Assembly: GCA_000415185.1 (NCBI GenBank) | Contig: KE351649.1 | Location: 176,182-231,184, forward strand | Direction: 5' to 3' | DNA length: 55,003 nucleotides | Source of the DNA: Enterococcus faecalis 13-SD-W-01 | Lineage (GTDB): Bacteria > Bacillota > Bacilli > Lactobacillales > Enterococcaceae | The notes under the pieces: model-generated | The model's database searches: none | What the model was told of the DNA's origin: nothing | The model's input: the letters and a program-made list of their open reading frames with translations, nothing else | Position numbers and translations under genes: made by a program | Part shown: in pieces, positions 25,156-36,104 of the stretch | Layout: each line of letters begins with the position of its first letter | Numbering within the stretch: position 1 is the stretch's first letter

Positions 25156-25245
25156 CTACTCTCTATCTAACCAATGGCTAAATAAAGCAATTGTTAAGCC
25201 GATAGTCAAAGGCAAAACAACTTTTTCCAAAATGAAAAGTACCAT
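25156..25245 (-). CDS. Fst-like type I toxin peptide
   Basis: A 29-residue peptide: a short N-terminus, one hydrophobic helix with the family Pro and Gly (VVLPLTIGLTIALF), and a charged tail ending HWLDRE. This is the Fst/TxpA plan: a membrane-active toxin encoded with an antisense RNA. GGAGG lies ten bases before the ATG and is covered by the direct repeat shared with RNA II. TTTGTCGACTC (25146-25156) and GAGTCGACAAA (25288-25298) are perfect complements bracketing the ORF and could close the mRNA. I see no second copy in the window. Confidence 0.78.
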   Translation of the reverse strand: MVLFILEKVVLPLTIGLTIALFSHWLDRE

Positions 25246-25411
25246 ATCTCACTATCCTCCTCCCACTAGTTTCTATGTGGAAGCGACGAGTCGACAAATT
25301 CAGTTTAGCAATGTTTTTCAGCTATGTATAGTTCAAATCATTCACCTATATTTTATTATCTATGTTTATTTTAATCCTTAAAATACAAGTTATCTTTATC
25401 TTTTTCTCAAG

Positions 25412-25434
25412 ATTTTCTGACGATTTTCCTACAA
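25412..25434 (-). promoter_or_regulatory. Second tandem VanR-like box, upstream of the toxin RNA
   Basis: On the leftward strand TTGTAGGAAAAT (rc of 25423-25434) and TCGTCAGAAAAT (25412-25423) have the same 11-bp phase as the ddcY boxes. The 17-mer ACGATTTTCCTACAAAA is identical at 25420-25436 and 23098-23114. The only downstream gene in that direction before ddcR is the Fst-like toxin. Confidence 0.6.
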
Positions 25435-25464
25435 AAATTTCGGATACCTTCTTTTTGAACACAA

Positions 25465-25490
25465 AAAAAGCGGGACATTTCTGTCCCGCT
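25465..25490 (-). terminator. Terminator of fba
   Basis: AGCGGGAC pairs with GTCCCGCT around six bases, followed leftward by T7. Confidence 0.9.
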
Positions 25491-25548
25491 CCATCTCTCA
25501 CGACCGAATAATCGGTGTTCGAGGACTGTTTGTTACAGCTGAAACAAA

Positions 25549-26418
25549 TTAAGCTTTGTTAGCTGAACCGAACCAGTCGATGTGTTCTTGTGCATCTTTA
25601 ACGATTGCAGCTTTACCTGGTGCTAACAATTTACGAGGGTCAAATCCTTTACCTTCTTTGTCTTTACCAGCTTCGATGTATTCACGAGTTGCTGCAGCAA
25701 ATGACAATTGGAATTCAGTGTTAACGTTAACTTTTGAGATACCCATTGAGATTGCTTTTTCGATTTGTTCTTGAGGAATACCTGAACCGCCGTGTAATAC
25801 TAGAGGAACATCGTCACCTACAGCGTCAGCAATTGCTTGCAAGTGGTCAAATGCAAGACCAGTCCAGTTTTCTGGGTATTGGCCGTGGATGTTACCGATT
25901 CCGCATGCTAGGTAGTCAAGACCTGTAGCAACCATTTGTTTACATTCTTCAACGTCAGCTAATTCGCCTGTACCGATGATTCCGTCTTCTTCTCCGCCGA
26001 TTGAACCAACTTCACATTCAACTGAAATGCCTTTAGCGTGTGCTTTTTCAACAACGTCTTTAGCTAATTTCAAGTTTTCTTCGAATGGTAGATGTGATCC
26101 GTCAAACATGATTGAAGTGTAGCCAACTTCGATACATTCCAAAGCAGCTTCGTAGTCACCATGGTCTAAGTGGATAGCAACTGGAACAGTGATGTTCATT
26201 GCTTCTACTAAATCAGTAATCATATCTTTACATACTTTGTATCCGCCCATGTATTTAGCCGCGCCCATTGAAGTTTGGATAAGTACTGGTGCTTGTTTTG
26301 CTTCTGCAGCTTCAAGAATAGCTTGAGTCCATTCCAAGTTGTTTGTGTTGAATCCGCCGACAGCGTAGCCGCCTTTACGAGCAGCTTTTAAAAATTCAGC
26401 TCCTGATACTACTGGCAT
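25549..26418 (-). CDS. fba: Class II fructose-1,6-bisphosphate aldolase
   Basis: Zinc-dependent glycolytic aldolase that cleaves FBP to DHAP and glyceraldehyde-3-phosphate. Visible are the N-terminal GYAVGGFNTNNLEW, the zinc-ligand region HLDHGDYE (near residue 82), ECEVGSIGGEEDG, GIGNIHGQYP and LHGGSGIP. The ATG behind AGGAGG gives 289 residues; 26 upstream codons in the longer ORF are not supported. Codon choice is strongly biased to highly expressed codons. It is monocistronic. Confidence 0.95.
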   Translation of the reverse strand: MPVVSGAEFLKAARKGGYAVGGFNTNNLEWTQAILEAAEAKQAPVLIQTSMGAAKYMGGYKVCKDMITDLVEAMNITVPVAIHLDHGDYEAALECIEVGYTSIMFDGSHLPFEENLKLAKDVVEKAHAKGISVECEVGSIGGEEDGIIGTGELADVEECKQMVATGLDYLACGIGNIHGQYPENWTGLAFDHLQAIADAVGDDVPLVLHGGSGIPQEQIEKAISMGISKVNVNTEFQLSFAAATREYIEAGKDKEGKGFDPRKLLAPGKAAIVKDAQEHIDWFGSANKA

Positions 26419-26589
26419 AATAAAATTCCTCCTAAGTTTTGTAAAACTAAATTTGTTAAGTCTTTGCTTAACCAACAAAGACATTTTACCAAACATTTAC
26501 ATAGTTTTCTACTAAAATCGCTGAAAATGAAAATTTTCAGGAAGTTTTTGGCGATTAACTAAGGATTTCTCTTTTAAAATTCTAATAAA

Positions 26590-27474
26590 TCAAGCAAAAA
26601 AGCTACCGCCTGTTACGGCATATACTTGTCCTGTCACATAACTTCCATCGTCAGAAGCCAAAAAGACATAAACATTTGCAAGCTCGACTGGCTGCCCTGC
26701 ACGCTCGATCAATTCATCTTGTCCAAATTGCGGGATTTTTTCTTGCGGTTGTCCGCCAGAGATTTGCAATGGTGTCCAAATTGGTCCAGGTGCGACTGTA
26801 TTGACCCGAATACCTTTTGGCGCTAATTGTGCAGCGAGACCCTTGCTGAACCCTGTGATTGCTGCTTTTGTCGCTGCATAATCCAATAAATGCGCACTTG
26901 GTTCGGCACTTTGGATCGATGTGGTAGTCACAATGGCGCTTCCTTCATCCAAATAATCCAACGCTTCTTGGACTGTCCAATACATAGAAATGATATTTGT
27001 AGTAAAGGTATCTTGAATTTGTTTTGTCGATAATTCTTTGATATCTGCTACAGACTGCTGCATCCCTGCATTCAGAACTAAAATATCCAATCCGCCTAAA
27101 GCAGAAGCTGCATCATGGACAGCTTTCCGCGCAAATGATTCGTCTTTCAAATCACCCGGGATCAAAACAGCTTTTTGCCCTGCTTCTTCGATCCATTTTT
27201 TTACATCCTGCGCATCCTCTTCTTCGACTGGCAGATAAACGATTGCTACATCTGCGCCTTCGCGAGCATACGCAATCGCAGCAGCACGTCCGATCCCTGA
27301 ATCTCCGCCAGTCACTAATGCTTTTCTTCCTTCAAGCTTTCCTGAACCTACATAACTTTCTTCTCCGCAATCTGGTACAGGTGTCATGTTCTTTTGTAAA
27401 GCAGGAGCTTCTTGAAATTGCTTTTCAAATTCCTGATGATAATATTTTGTCAATGGATTCTGTTTTTTGCTCAT
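26590..27474 (-). CDS. Short-chain dehydrogenase/reductase, general-stress type
   Basis: A 294-residue SDR with an N-terminal extension of about 45 residues typical of the YhdF/YdaD stress group. The nucleotide motif is [19 protein letters not shown] follows near residue 135, and the catalytic YAATK lies near residue 201. The substrate is unknown; members of this group are often annotated as glucose-1-dehydrogenase-like or NAD(P)-dependent oxidoreductases. GGAGG precedes the ATG. It stands alone between fba and pyrG. Confidence 0.85.
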   Translation of the reverse strand: MSKKQNPLTKYYHQEFEKQFQEAPALQKNMTPVPDCGEESYVGSGKLEGRKALVTGGDSGIGRAAAIAYAREGADVAIVYLPVEEEDAQDVKKWIEEAGQKAVLIPGDLKDESFARKAVHDAASALGGLDILVLNAGMQQSVADIKELSTKQIQDTFTTNIISMYWTVQEALDYLDEGSAIVTTTSIQSAEPSAHLLDYAATKAAITGFSKGLAAQLAPKGIRVNTVAPGPIWTPLQISGGQPQEKIPQFGQDELIERAGQPVELANVYVFLASDDGSYVTGQVYAVTGGSFFA

Positions 27475-27524
27475 TCTGTGACCTCCTCTTTCTTTATATA
27501 AAAAGGGTACGCTGAATCAGAAAA

Positions 27525-27558
27525 GATTGCAAAAAAACCGCTTGGATCACCAAGCGGC
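27525..27558 (-). terminator. Terminator of pyrG
   Basis: CCGCTTGG pairs with CCAAGCGG around four bases and is followed leftward by T7. Confidence 0.9.
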
Positions 27559-27568
27559 TTCAGATAAA

Positions 27569-29303
<1,735 letters not shown>

Positions 29304-29310
29304 AAGCAGT

Positions 29311-29339
29311 ATAATACAAGTTAAAGCTTTGAAAGTCAA
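29311..29339 (-). promoter_or_regulatory. pyrG promoter
   Basis: TTGACT (complement of 29334-29339) and TATTAT (29311-29316) have a 17-bp spacer. Seven bases later lies the GGGC start. Confidence 0.85.
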
Positions 29340-29389
29340 GCCCTAATTCTTTATTGGTTTTCAAGAATCGATTCTTGAAAGGATAACAA

Positions 29390-29436
29390 AAACCTCTCAA
29401 CCGCGAGCATCAACGCACCACGGTCGAGAGGTTTAT
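29390..29436 (-). terminator. Terminator of the glnR-glnA operon
   Basis: Leftward, AACCTCTCGACCG pairs with CGGTTGAGAGGTT with one G-U, followed by TTTTG. Confidence 0.8.
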
Positions 29437-29478
29437 TTTGAAAACCAGCCTTTTGCTTTGAAGGGTCCTGTTAAGAAA

Positions 29479-30819
29479 TCAGTATAATTCTAAGTACTGT
29501 TCTCTTTCCCATTCAGAAACTGTTTGGCGGAAAGCTGCCCATTCCAAACGTTTTGCTTCGACAAAGTTTGAGAAGATATGGTTGCCCAATGCTTCGATCA
29601 TTACTTCATCTTTGCGCAATTCTTTGATCGCATTGTGGATCGTTGATGGAAGATCTTTGATTTGCGCTTCTTCCCGTTCTTCTTCATTCATCACGTAGAT
29701 GTTTCTGTCAACAGCTGGTGGTGGTGTCAACTTGTTGCGTACGCCGTCTAACCCAGCTTGTAAAAGAACAGCCATTGCTAAATATGGATTTGCAGACGGA
29801 TCAACCGAACGCAATTCCAAACGTGTAGAGATGCCGCGAGATTCCGGTACACGGACAAGCGGTGAACGGTTGTGTCCGCTCCAAGCCACATATACTGGCG
29901 CTTCATAACCAGGCACTAGACGTTTGTATGAGTTGACGGTTGGATTACATACAGCAGTATAGGCTCTTGCATGTTTCAACAATCCGCCTAAGAAATGATA
30001 GGCTGTTTGGCTCAATTCCAATTCACCGTCTTTATCATAGAAGACATTTCCTTCTTCGTTGAACAATGACATGTTGCAGTGCATACCAGAACCATTGATT
30101 CCATATAAAGGTTTTGGCATAAATGTTGCGTGCAGACCATGTTTGCGTGCGATTGTTTTTACGACTAATTTAAAAGTTTGGATATTGTCGCAAGCATCTA
30201 CGACATCTGCATATTTAAAGTCGATCTCGTGTTGTCCTGGCGCTACTTCATGGTGAGAAGCTTCTACTTCAAAACCTAAGCTCTCTAATTCCAAAACGAT
30301 ATCTCTGCGGCAGTTTTCACCCAAATCAGTAGGTGCAAAATCAAAATAGCCGCCTTTATCGTTCAAATTCGTTGTGATCCCGCCGTCTTCATCTAATTTA
30401 AATAAGAAAAATTCAGGCTCTGGTCCTAAGTTGAAAGAGGTAAATCCTAAGTCGCGCATATCTTTCAATGCTCGTTTTAAGTTCCCGCGCGGATCGCCGG
30501 CAAATGGTGTGCCGTCTGGGTTATAAATGTCGCAAATCAAGCGCGCTACTTTTCCATGGTCGCTTTCCCATGGAAAAATCATCCACGTAGAAAGATCTGG
30601 ATACAAGTACATATCACTTTCTTCGATTCTTACAAAACCTTCAATAGAAGAACCGTCAAACATCATTTTGTTGTCTAATACTTTGTCGATCTGACTGACA
30701 GGTACTTCAACGTTTTTGATTGTTCCTAGAATATCCGTAAACATCAGACGCAAAAAGCGTACGTTTTCCTCTTCGATAATTCGTTTGATCTCATCGCCAG
30801 TGATTTGTTTCTTTACCAT
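29479..30819 (-). CDS. glnA: Glutamine synthetase type I
   Basis: Condenses glutamate and ammonia to glutamine. The 446-residue size and lack of a tyrosine adenylylation loop place it in the GSI-alpha group of Firmicutes. Visible are the beta-grasp N-domain, FDGSSIEGF (near 53-61), [37 protein letters not shown] and NRSPLVRVP. Enzyme of this type is feedback-inhibited by glutamine and then clamps GlnR. It lies 29 bp after glnR in one operon. Confidence 0.96.
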   Translation of the reverse strand: MVKKQITGDEIKRIIEEENVRFLRLMFTDILGTIKNVEVPVSQIDKVLDNKMMFDGSSIEGFVRIEESDMYLYPDLSTWMIFPWESDHGKVARLICDIYNPDGTPFAGDPRGNLKRALKDMRDLGFTSFNLGPEPEFFLFKLDEDGGITTNLNDKGGYFDFAPTDLGENCRRDIVLELESLGFEVEASHHEVAPGQHEIDFKYADVVDACDNIQTFKLVVKTIARKHGLHATFMPKPLYGINGSGMHCNMSLFNEEGNVFYDKDGELELSQTAYHFLGGLLKHARAYTAVCNPTVNSYKRLVPGYEAPVYVAWSGHNRSPLVRVPESRGISTRLELRSVDPSANPYLAMAVLLQAGLDGVRNKLTPPPAVDRNIYVMNEEEREEAQIKDLPSTIHNAIKELRKDEVMIEALGNHIFSNFVEAKRLEWAAFRQTVSEWEREQYLELY

Positions 30820-30848
30820 GGTATCCCTCTTTCTTGTATTATGTTTAT

Positions 30849-31241
30849 TCAGTCAAAATATTGTCGTTGAAGACCCTGTGACTGATAATGCCCTGTTTGG
30901 TTCAATCCGCCCTGCGCAAGCATCTCATCGCGGAAAATCTGCCGTACGTCGTTGTCTGTCAGCGGCTTCTTACTTTTCGCTTCTTGCTGTTCTGCACGAG
31001 CCATTTCGTATACATGTTTGATTCCAGCCATATTCAAACCATCCGAAAGATAATCTTTGATTTCGAGTAATGTGTCTATATCATTCAGAGAATACATCCG
31101 CCGATTGCCTTCGCTGCGTTCGGGATGGACAAGTTCTTGTTCTTCGTAATACCGAATTTGGCGTGCCGAGAGGTCTGTCAATTTCATAACTGTACCAATC
31201 GGAAAGACTGACATCGAGCGTCGTAATTCCTTTTCTCTCAT
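30849..31241 (-). CDS. glnR: MerR-family nitrogen repressor GlnR
   Basis: A 130-residue repressor of nitrogen genes with an N-terminal winged helix ([33 protein letters not shown]), a dimerisation helix and a short C-terminal tail that senses feedback-inhibited GlnA. It starts at ATG six bases after GGTGG. A perfect GlnR operator overlaps its promoter region, so the operon is autoregulated. Confidence 0.95.
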   Translation of the reverse strand: MREKELRRSMSVFPIGTVMKLTDLSARQIRYYEEQELVHPERSEGNRRMYSLNDIDTLLEIKDYLSDGLNMAGIKHVYEMARAEQQEAKSKKPLTDNDVRQIFRDEMLAQGGLNQTGHYQSQGLQRQYFD

Positions 31242-31275
31242 CAGATACCACCTTTCCTCTCTTTGACTTGGCTAA

Positions 31276-31304
31276 AGTGTACCAATGTTAATTTTGATTG
31301 TCAA
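31276..31304 (-). promoter_or_regulatory. glnRA promoter
   Basis: TTGACA (complement of 31299-31304) and TACACT (31276-31281) are 17 bp apart. TGACA...TAACA across the -35 (18 bp) is a degenerate second GlnR site. Confidence 0.8.
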
Positions 31305-31311
31305 CCGCATA

Positions 31312-31328
31312 TGTTAGGTTTTCTAACA
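31312..31328 (-). promoter_or_regulatory. GlnR operator
   Basis: TGTTAGAAAACCTAACA fits the TGTNA-N7-TNACA GlnR/TnrA consensus exactly. It sits just upstream of the -35 of glnR. Confidence 0.9.
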
Positions 31329-31451
31329 TGGAAGAACGATTTTTTTATAAAATAAACTTTCCTTTAACAAAAACAGCGGTATACCAATGTTTTTTACAGC
31401 TAAAAATAAAAATATTTTTTAGAAAAAATTTCAATTCCTTCATTTATAAAA

Positions 31452-31488
31452 AAAACAGATACCTCTCGAATGAAAGGAATCTGTCTTT
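31452..31488 (-). terminator. Terminator of the NADH peroxidase/oxidase gene
   Basis: ACAGAT-CCT pairs with AGG-ATCTGT with one mismatch and is followed leftward by T8. The remaining 31329-31451 is AT-rich and I see nothing else there. Confidence 0.8.
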
Positions 31489-31504
31489 AGTACTTTATCT
31501 ATTT

Positions 31505-32884
31505 TTATTCGACAAAAGGTTCTTCACCTAATGCTTGTTGCGCCGCCAAATTCAACATGCTCCACTGACGGTCAAATCCTGGTTGGAAAAAGAAGTCCGC
31601 TTCTGCCAGCTGTTCTAACGTCAGTTTGTTTTGGATCGCTAGAGCTAGTACATTTCCTTGCCCTGTCACATCATACGTAGACAATACTGCTCCGCCTAAC
31701 AGCTGATGAGTCATTGGATCTGAGAACAATTGGATAGAAACTTTCGGATTGCCTTGTTCTTCTGGTACATATTTTGGACGCAATGTATCTTCGTAATAAG
31801 AAACACGAACGTCAACGCCTGCTTTTTCTGCAGTAAAACTATTCAGTCCGCTGGCAGCAAAGTGGTAATCAAACACACTTAGCGCAGAAGAACCGACGAC
31901 TCCGCCAAATGGTTTATTTGGTACATCTTCAAATAAGTGCTGCACGACATAACGCGCTTCTCGACGTGCCACAGTTGCTAAAGCAATCGGCATTTTTTTG
32001 CGTGCTGGAATAGAATAAGCTAGTGTTGCATCTCCTACTGCATAAACATCGGGAAGATTCGTCTGCAAATATTCATTGGTTTGGATCCAGCCGCGTTCAT
32101 CTAAGTCGACGATACCTTTGAGCCATTCTGTATTTGCCTTCACACCAGCAGCTTGGATCACTAAATCTGCTGAGATTTCTTTTTCGCTTGTTTTGACTGC
32201 TTCTACTTTTCCATCACCAGTAAAAGCTTCAATTTTCACATTTGTTAAAACTTCGACGCCTTTTTCATTCAGATGTTTTTCTAAGATGTCGGTCATTTCT
32301 GCATCTAGATACGTGCCTAGAGGTCGATCGATCACATCAAGCAAAACAACTTCTTTTCCAGCATTTCGACTGGCTTCTGCTGCTTCGATCCCAATGTAGC
32401 CTGCGCCTATAACAGCGATTTTTTTAATCGCTGGATCATTTAATTTTTCTTTGATTTTCGTTGCCCAGTTGTAACCGCGCATCAAGTAGACATTTTCCAA
32501 ATCTGTCCCAGGTACTGGCAGATTGTTTGGTTTTACACCAGAGCTTAAAATCAATTTATCGTAAGAATACTCTTTTGTTTCATTATCTGAAGTATTCGCA
32601 ACAGTTACTGTTTTGTTATCGGCATTGATTGTTTTTACTTCATGATTATTTAGAATATGAACATTGGATTGCGGAAAGTTTTCTGGTCTGAAATTTCGTA
32701 CATCATTTACATCTGTGACTTTATCTTCTAGGTAAAGCTCCATCCCGCATGACATAAAGGAAACATAATCTCCTGCTTCAAACAGTGTGATATCTACGTT
32801 TTCGCCATATCGTGTCAAGAGTTCTAAAATTGATTGGTGTCCTCCATGAGATGCACCGACGATCACAACTTTGATTTTTTCCAT
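31505..32884 (-). CDS. NADH peroxidase/NADH oxidase-family flavoprotein
   Basis: A 459-residue FAD- and NADH-binding enzyme with one redox cysteine. The FAD site (KVVIVGASHGGHQS) keeps the His of enterococcal NADH peroxidase, and the active Cys lies in SFMSCGMELYLE (near residue 46). The NADH site is IAVIGAGYIGIEAAEA, and DVYAVGDATLAY and the C-terminal ADFFFQPGFDRQW follow. It reads closer to Npr (H2O2 to water) than to Nox (O2 to water), but these are hard to separate by eye. A PerR-like box in its promoter favours a peroxide role. Confidence 0.82.
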   Translation of the reverse strand: MEKIKVVIVGASHGGHQSILELLTRYGENVDITLFEAGDYVSFMSCGMELYLEDKVTDVNDVRNFRPENFPQSNVHILNNHEVKTINADNKTVTVANTSDNETKEYSYDKLILSSGVKPNNLPVPGTDLENVYLMRGYNWATKIKEKLNDPAIKKIAVIGAGYIGIEAAEASRNAGKEVVLLDVIDRPLGTYLDAEMTDILEKHLNEKGVEVLTNVKIEAFTGDGKVEAVKTSEKEISADLVIQAAGVKANTEWLKGIVDLDERGWIQTNEYLQTNLPDVYAVGDATLAYSIPARKKMPIALATVARREARYVVQHLFEDVPNKPFGGVVGSSALSVFDYHFAASGLNSFTAEKAGVDVRVSYYEDTLRPKYVPEEQGNPKVSIQLFSDPMTHQLLGGAVLSTYDVTGQGNVLALAIQNKLTLEQLAEADFFFQPGFDRQWSMLNLAAQQALGEEPFVE

Positions 32885-32909
32885 TGATAAAACCTCCTAA
32901 GTCATTTGT

Positions 32910-32924
32910 TTAAAATAATTCTAA
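32910..32924 (-). promoter_or_regulatory. PerR/Fur-type box upstream of the NADH peroxidase/oxidase gene
   Basis: On the leftward strand TTAGAATTATTTTAA matches 13 of 15 positions of the Per box TTATAATNATTATAA and lies in a 19-bp palindrome (GTTTA...TAAAC). It overlaps a possible -10 (TAGAAT) 26 bp before the ATG, right for repression by PerR. Confidence 0.65.
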
Positions 32925-33012
32925 ACAATTTAAACTTAACATTCTGCTGGTTTTGAATCAAAAGATACCTCTTCGATCAAGTAAAATTTAAATATCACAC
33001 TATTTTTGCAGA

Positions 33013-34254
33013 TTAATGTTCTTCTTTTTCAACATTATTCAATCGTTCTTCTTGGGCAAATCCTTTGACGATATAACTTTCTCTTTCTTCATCGAAATCT
33101 TGACTCAAAAGAAGTGTTTTTCTTTTGAGTTCGCTTAATTTCTGGCCATCGCTGCTGGGAACTTCTAAAGTATAAGGTGTCATGATTTCCATCAGCTGAT
33201 ATTTTACCGCCTGCAGCAAATCTTTTTTCCCTGTCTTGCTTTTAGCAGAAATCAGTACATTTGGAAATAAGGTCGGCGTAAAGGAAGCTGGATCGATCAA
33301 ATCTGCTTTATTATAAACAGATAATACTGGGATATTTTCCATCGATAATTCTGCCATCAGGTCCAATACAGTTTTTTCCTGCTGGATACGATCAGGTGAA
33401 CTGGCATCAATCACATGCAAAAGCAGATCCATATTTTGGCTTTCTTCCAGCGTGGAATGAAAAGCATTCACTAATTGCGTCGGCAAATCTTGGATAAACC
33501 CTACTGTGTCGGTGATCGTCATCTCAAAACCTTCATCTAAACGCCATTTTTTCGTCAATGGATCTAAGGTAGCAAAAAGCTGGTTTTCTGAATACGTATC
33601 AGCCTGTGTCAAAAGATTCAAGATCGTTGATTTCCCTGCATTGGTATAACCAATCAATCCGACTTGAAACACCGCACTTGCTTTTCTTTTTTGGCGGCTT
33701 CGTTCGCGATGCGCTTCAATCGTCTTCAATTCTTTTTTTACTGCAAGGATTTTGTTGCGGATGTGCCGGCGGTCTGTTTCAAGCTTTGTTTCCCCTGGTC
33801 CTCTTGTACCGATCCCTCCGCCAAGACGAGACAACGATTTTCCTTGTCCAGCTAAACGCGGCAGCAAATAGTTTAATTGGGCTAATTCTACTTGCAATTT
33901 TCCTTCTTTCGAACGAGCACGCATAGCAAAAATATCCAGGATCAGCTGCACTCTGTCAATGACAGGCAGACCGATTGCTTCACCAATCAGCTGACTTTGA
34001 CGCGGGCTCAACTCATGGTTGAAGATCACGATATCCGCTTCATTTGCTTCTGCCTGCTGCGCTAATTCAGCTAATTTCCCTTTACCAACAAGCGTCTGAC
34101 GATCGACTTGCGGACGTTTTTGTGTCAATGTATAGACAACTTCACCTGAGGCAGTCTGCGTCAAATTTTTCAATTCTTCCATTGATTCTTCAAAATTCGC
34201 ATAATTATTTTCGGTTTCTACGCCGACAAGGACCGCTTTTTCTTTTTTCTCCAT
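33013..34254 (-). CDS. hflX: Ribosome-associated GTPase HflX
   Basis: GTPase that splits and rescues stalled ribosomes during stress. The N-terminal HflX domain carries TLVGKGKLAEL. The glycine-rich linker includes SRLGGGIGTRGPGETKLE. The G domain has GYTNAGKSTILN (G1), DTVGF (G3) and NKAD (G4). I start it at the ATG whose A overlaps the miaA stop (TAATG), with GGAGG upstream; this gives 413 residues, against 449 for the longer ORF. It is cotranslated with miaA. Confidence 0.93.
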   Translation of the reverse strand: MEKKEKAVLVGVETENNYANFEESMEELKNLTQTASGEVVYTLTQKRPQVDRQTLVGKGKLAELAQQAEANEADIVIFNHELSPRQSQLIGEAIGLPVIDRVQLILDIFAMRARSKEGKLQVELAQLNYLLPRLAGQGKSLSRLGGGIGTRGPGETKLETDRRHIRNKILAVKKELKTIEAHRERSRQKRKASAVFQVGLIGYTNAGKSTILNLLTQADTYSENQLFATLDPLTKKWRLDEGFEMTITDTVGFIQDLPTQLVNAFHSTLEESQNMDLLLHVIDASSPDRIQQEKTVLDLMAELSMENIPVLSVYNKADLIDPASFTPTLFPNVLISAKSKTGKKDLLQAVKYQLMEIMTPYTLEVPSSDGQKLSELKRKTLLLSQDFDEERESYIVKGFAQEERLNNVEKEEH

Positions 34255-35183
34255 TATTTTTCTGCCTCCATCCATTGTTGGACTAATTCTTCGATTTGCT
34301 TTTGTTCTTCTGGATGCTGGATCAAATCGAACCATTGGACAGACATCCGATTTCGAAACCAAGTCAGCTGCCTTTTTGCGTAGCGGCGAGAATTTTGTTT
34401 GATGGTCTCAACCACTTCAGGTAAAATTTCTCTTCCTTCAAAATAAGGAAAGAATTCTTTATATCCGATTCCTTGTGCACCTTGGGCTTCTTTTAACGAG
34501 TAAACAAATTCAGCTTCTGCTTCCAGCCCGTTATCCAGCATCATGTCCACACGCTGATTGATTCTTTGATACAGCAGCTCTCTCTCTGTATCCAGCCCAA
34601 TCATCAGATAGTCATAAAGCTTAGCTGGCTGTTCTTTTGGCGCAGTGATGCTTTCGCCCGTGCGTTCAAAGACTTCCAATGCACGAATAACTTTCCGCTG
34701 GTTGTTCCAGTGGATTTTTTCAGCTGCGGCAGGATCTGTTTGGCTTAATTTTTCCCACAGTGCTTCTTTTCCGTATTGCGTGGCAAACTGCTCATACTTT
34801 TCGCGGATCATCGCTGATTCTTCTTCATTTTCTTCGCCGCCTAAACGAAAATCATAAAGTAATGATTGGATATATAATCCGGTTCCCCCAGCGACGATCG
34901 GCAAATGCCCTCGTGCGGTTATCTCTTCGATCAGCTGGCGTCCCATTTTTTGAAAATCAGCCGCAGAATACATGCCATCTGGTTCAACGATATCAATCAG
35001 ATGATGAGTGATTCCCTGCATTTCTTCTTTGGTAACTTTCGCTGTACCGACGTCTAATTTTTTATAGACTTGCAGAGAATCCCCGCTGATAACTTCGCCA
35101 TTGAATTTTTTTGCAAGCTCAATACTTAATGCAGTTTTCCCGACAGCAGTCGGTCCTGCGATTACTAATACTTTTTTCATCAT
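34254..35183 (-). CDS. miaA: tRNA dimethylallyltransferase MiaA
   Basis: Adds a dimethylallyl group to N6 of A37 in tRNAs reading UNN codons. The P-loop IAGPTAVGKTAL lies at the N-terminus. SGDSLQVYKKLDVGTAK, the D-loop HLIDIVEPD and VAGGTGLY follow. The length of 309 residues is typical. Either of two adjacent ATGs could be the start. It follows the phosphodiesterase with no gap and overlaps hflX by one base. Confidence 0.95.
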   Translation of the reverse strand: MMKKVLVIAGPTAVGKTALSIELAKKFNGEVISGDSLQVYKKLDVGTAKVTKEEMQGITHHLIDIVEPDGMYSAADFQKMGRQLIEEITARGHLPIVAGGTGLYIQSLLYDFRLGGEENEEESAMIREKYEQFATQYGKEALWEKLSQTDPAAAEKIHWNNQRKVIRALEVFERTGESITAPKEQPAKLYDYLMIGLDTERELLYQRINQRVDMMLDNGLEAEAEFVYSLKEAQGAQGIGYKEFFPYFEGREILPEVVETIKQNSRRYAKRQLTWFRNRMSVQWFDLIQHPEEQKQIEELVQQWMEAEK

Positions 35184-35918
35184 TTACCTACTTTTTATAG
35201 ATTGCCGAATACGTAATGCTTTTTCGGGATAATCTGTGATAACTCCATTGATAGCCCAGCCCAAGACTTCTTTGAGAAGCGCCTCATCATCCACCGTCCA
35301 CACGCGAAGGGCTTTAGAAAAATCTTTTGCTGCATCTGGATTATCTAAGACCCATTGATAGTGCGGATGTAACCCTTCAATATAAGAAAGTTCTTGAGCA
35401 ATTGCTGGTTTTTTCTTTGAGTCGCGCATCAAAAGATCAAGCTGGATACCTGGTTCAAGTTCCGCCATTTTTTCCAAAGATGCTTGGTTAAAACTGCAAT
35501 AACTGTGCTGAAAAGGCCAATCTCTGCTGGCTGCTAATTCCGCCACTTTTTCTTCGATTTGCGGATACTGGAATTTATCAGTTTTCAATTCGATCATAAC
35601 CATACCGCGGTAATTTTTCTGAAGGAATAAATCAAATGTTTCTTTCAGTGTCGGCACTCTTGCCGAAGAGTTTTTGTCAAACCAGCTGCCAGCATTCAGC
35701 TGCTTGATTTCCGCTAATGTTTTTTCGCGGATCAATCCTTTGCCGTTAGTCGTTCGGTCAACTTCTTCATCATGCATGACGATCAATTCCTGATCCTTGC
35801 TTAAATGGACGTCCAGTTCCACTGCATCCGCTCCAACTCTTACGGCTTCCGCAAAAGCGGGCAATGTATTTTCCGGGTGCGTCCCGCTGCTTCCTCGGTG
35901 TGCGTAGATTTGTATCAT
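35184..35918 (-). CDS. Glycerophosphodiester phosphodiesterase (cytosolic, UgpQ-like)
   Basis: Hydrolyses glycerophosphodiesters to glycerol-3-phosphate and an alcohol. The catalytic AHRGSSGTHPENTLPAF at the N-terminus, ELDVHLSKDQELIVMHD and the later ELK metal ligand are visible. No signal peptide is seen, so it acts inside the cell. The ATG after GTGGGGAAA gives 244 residues; three more codons are possible. It is first of a GDPD-miaA-hflX operon. Confidence 0.9.
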   Translation of the reverse strand: MIQIYAHRGSSGTHPENTLPAFAEAVRVGADAVELDVHLSKDQELIVMHDEEVDRTTNGKGLIREKTLAEIKQLNAGSWFDKNSSARVPTLKETFDLFLQKNYRGMVMIELKTDKFQYPQIEEKVAELAASRDWPFQHSYCSFNQASLEKMAELEPGIQLDLLMRDSKKKPAIAQELSYIEGLHPHYQWVLDNPDAAKDFSKALRVWTVDDEALLKEVLGWAINGVITDYPEKALRIRQSIKSR

Positions 35919-36049
35919 TTTCCCCACTCCAGTCTTGTTTATTGTACCACAGCATAAGCTGAAAAAACATTTGCAAGAACGCTGGCTTTTCTCGTTTCAG
36001 CTTGCTTTTCCCCCAAAAAAAATCCAGCGGTCTTAAACTTTCCTAGTAG

Positions 36050-36092
36050 TGAAAACTCCGCAAAACCATCGTGATGTTTTGCGGAGTTTTCT
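36050..36092. terminator. Bidirectional terminator after the 36105-36629 gene
   Basis: GAAAACTCCGCAAAAC and GTTTTGCGGAGTTTTC form a perfect 16-bp stem. It lies directly after the leftward membrane-protein gene and before GDPD. Confidence 0.85.
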
Positions 36093-36104
36093 GTATACGT
36101 ACAT

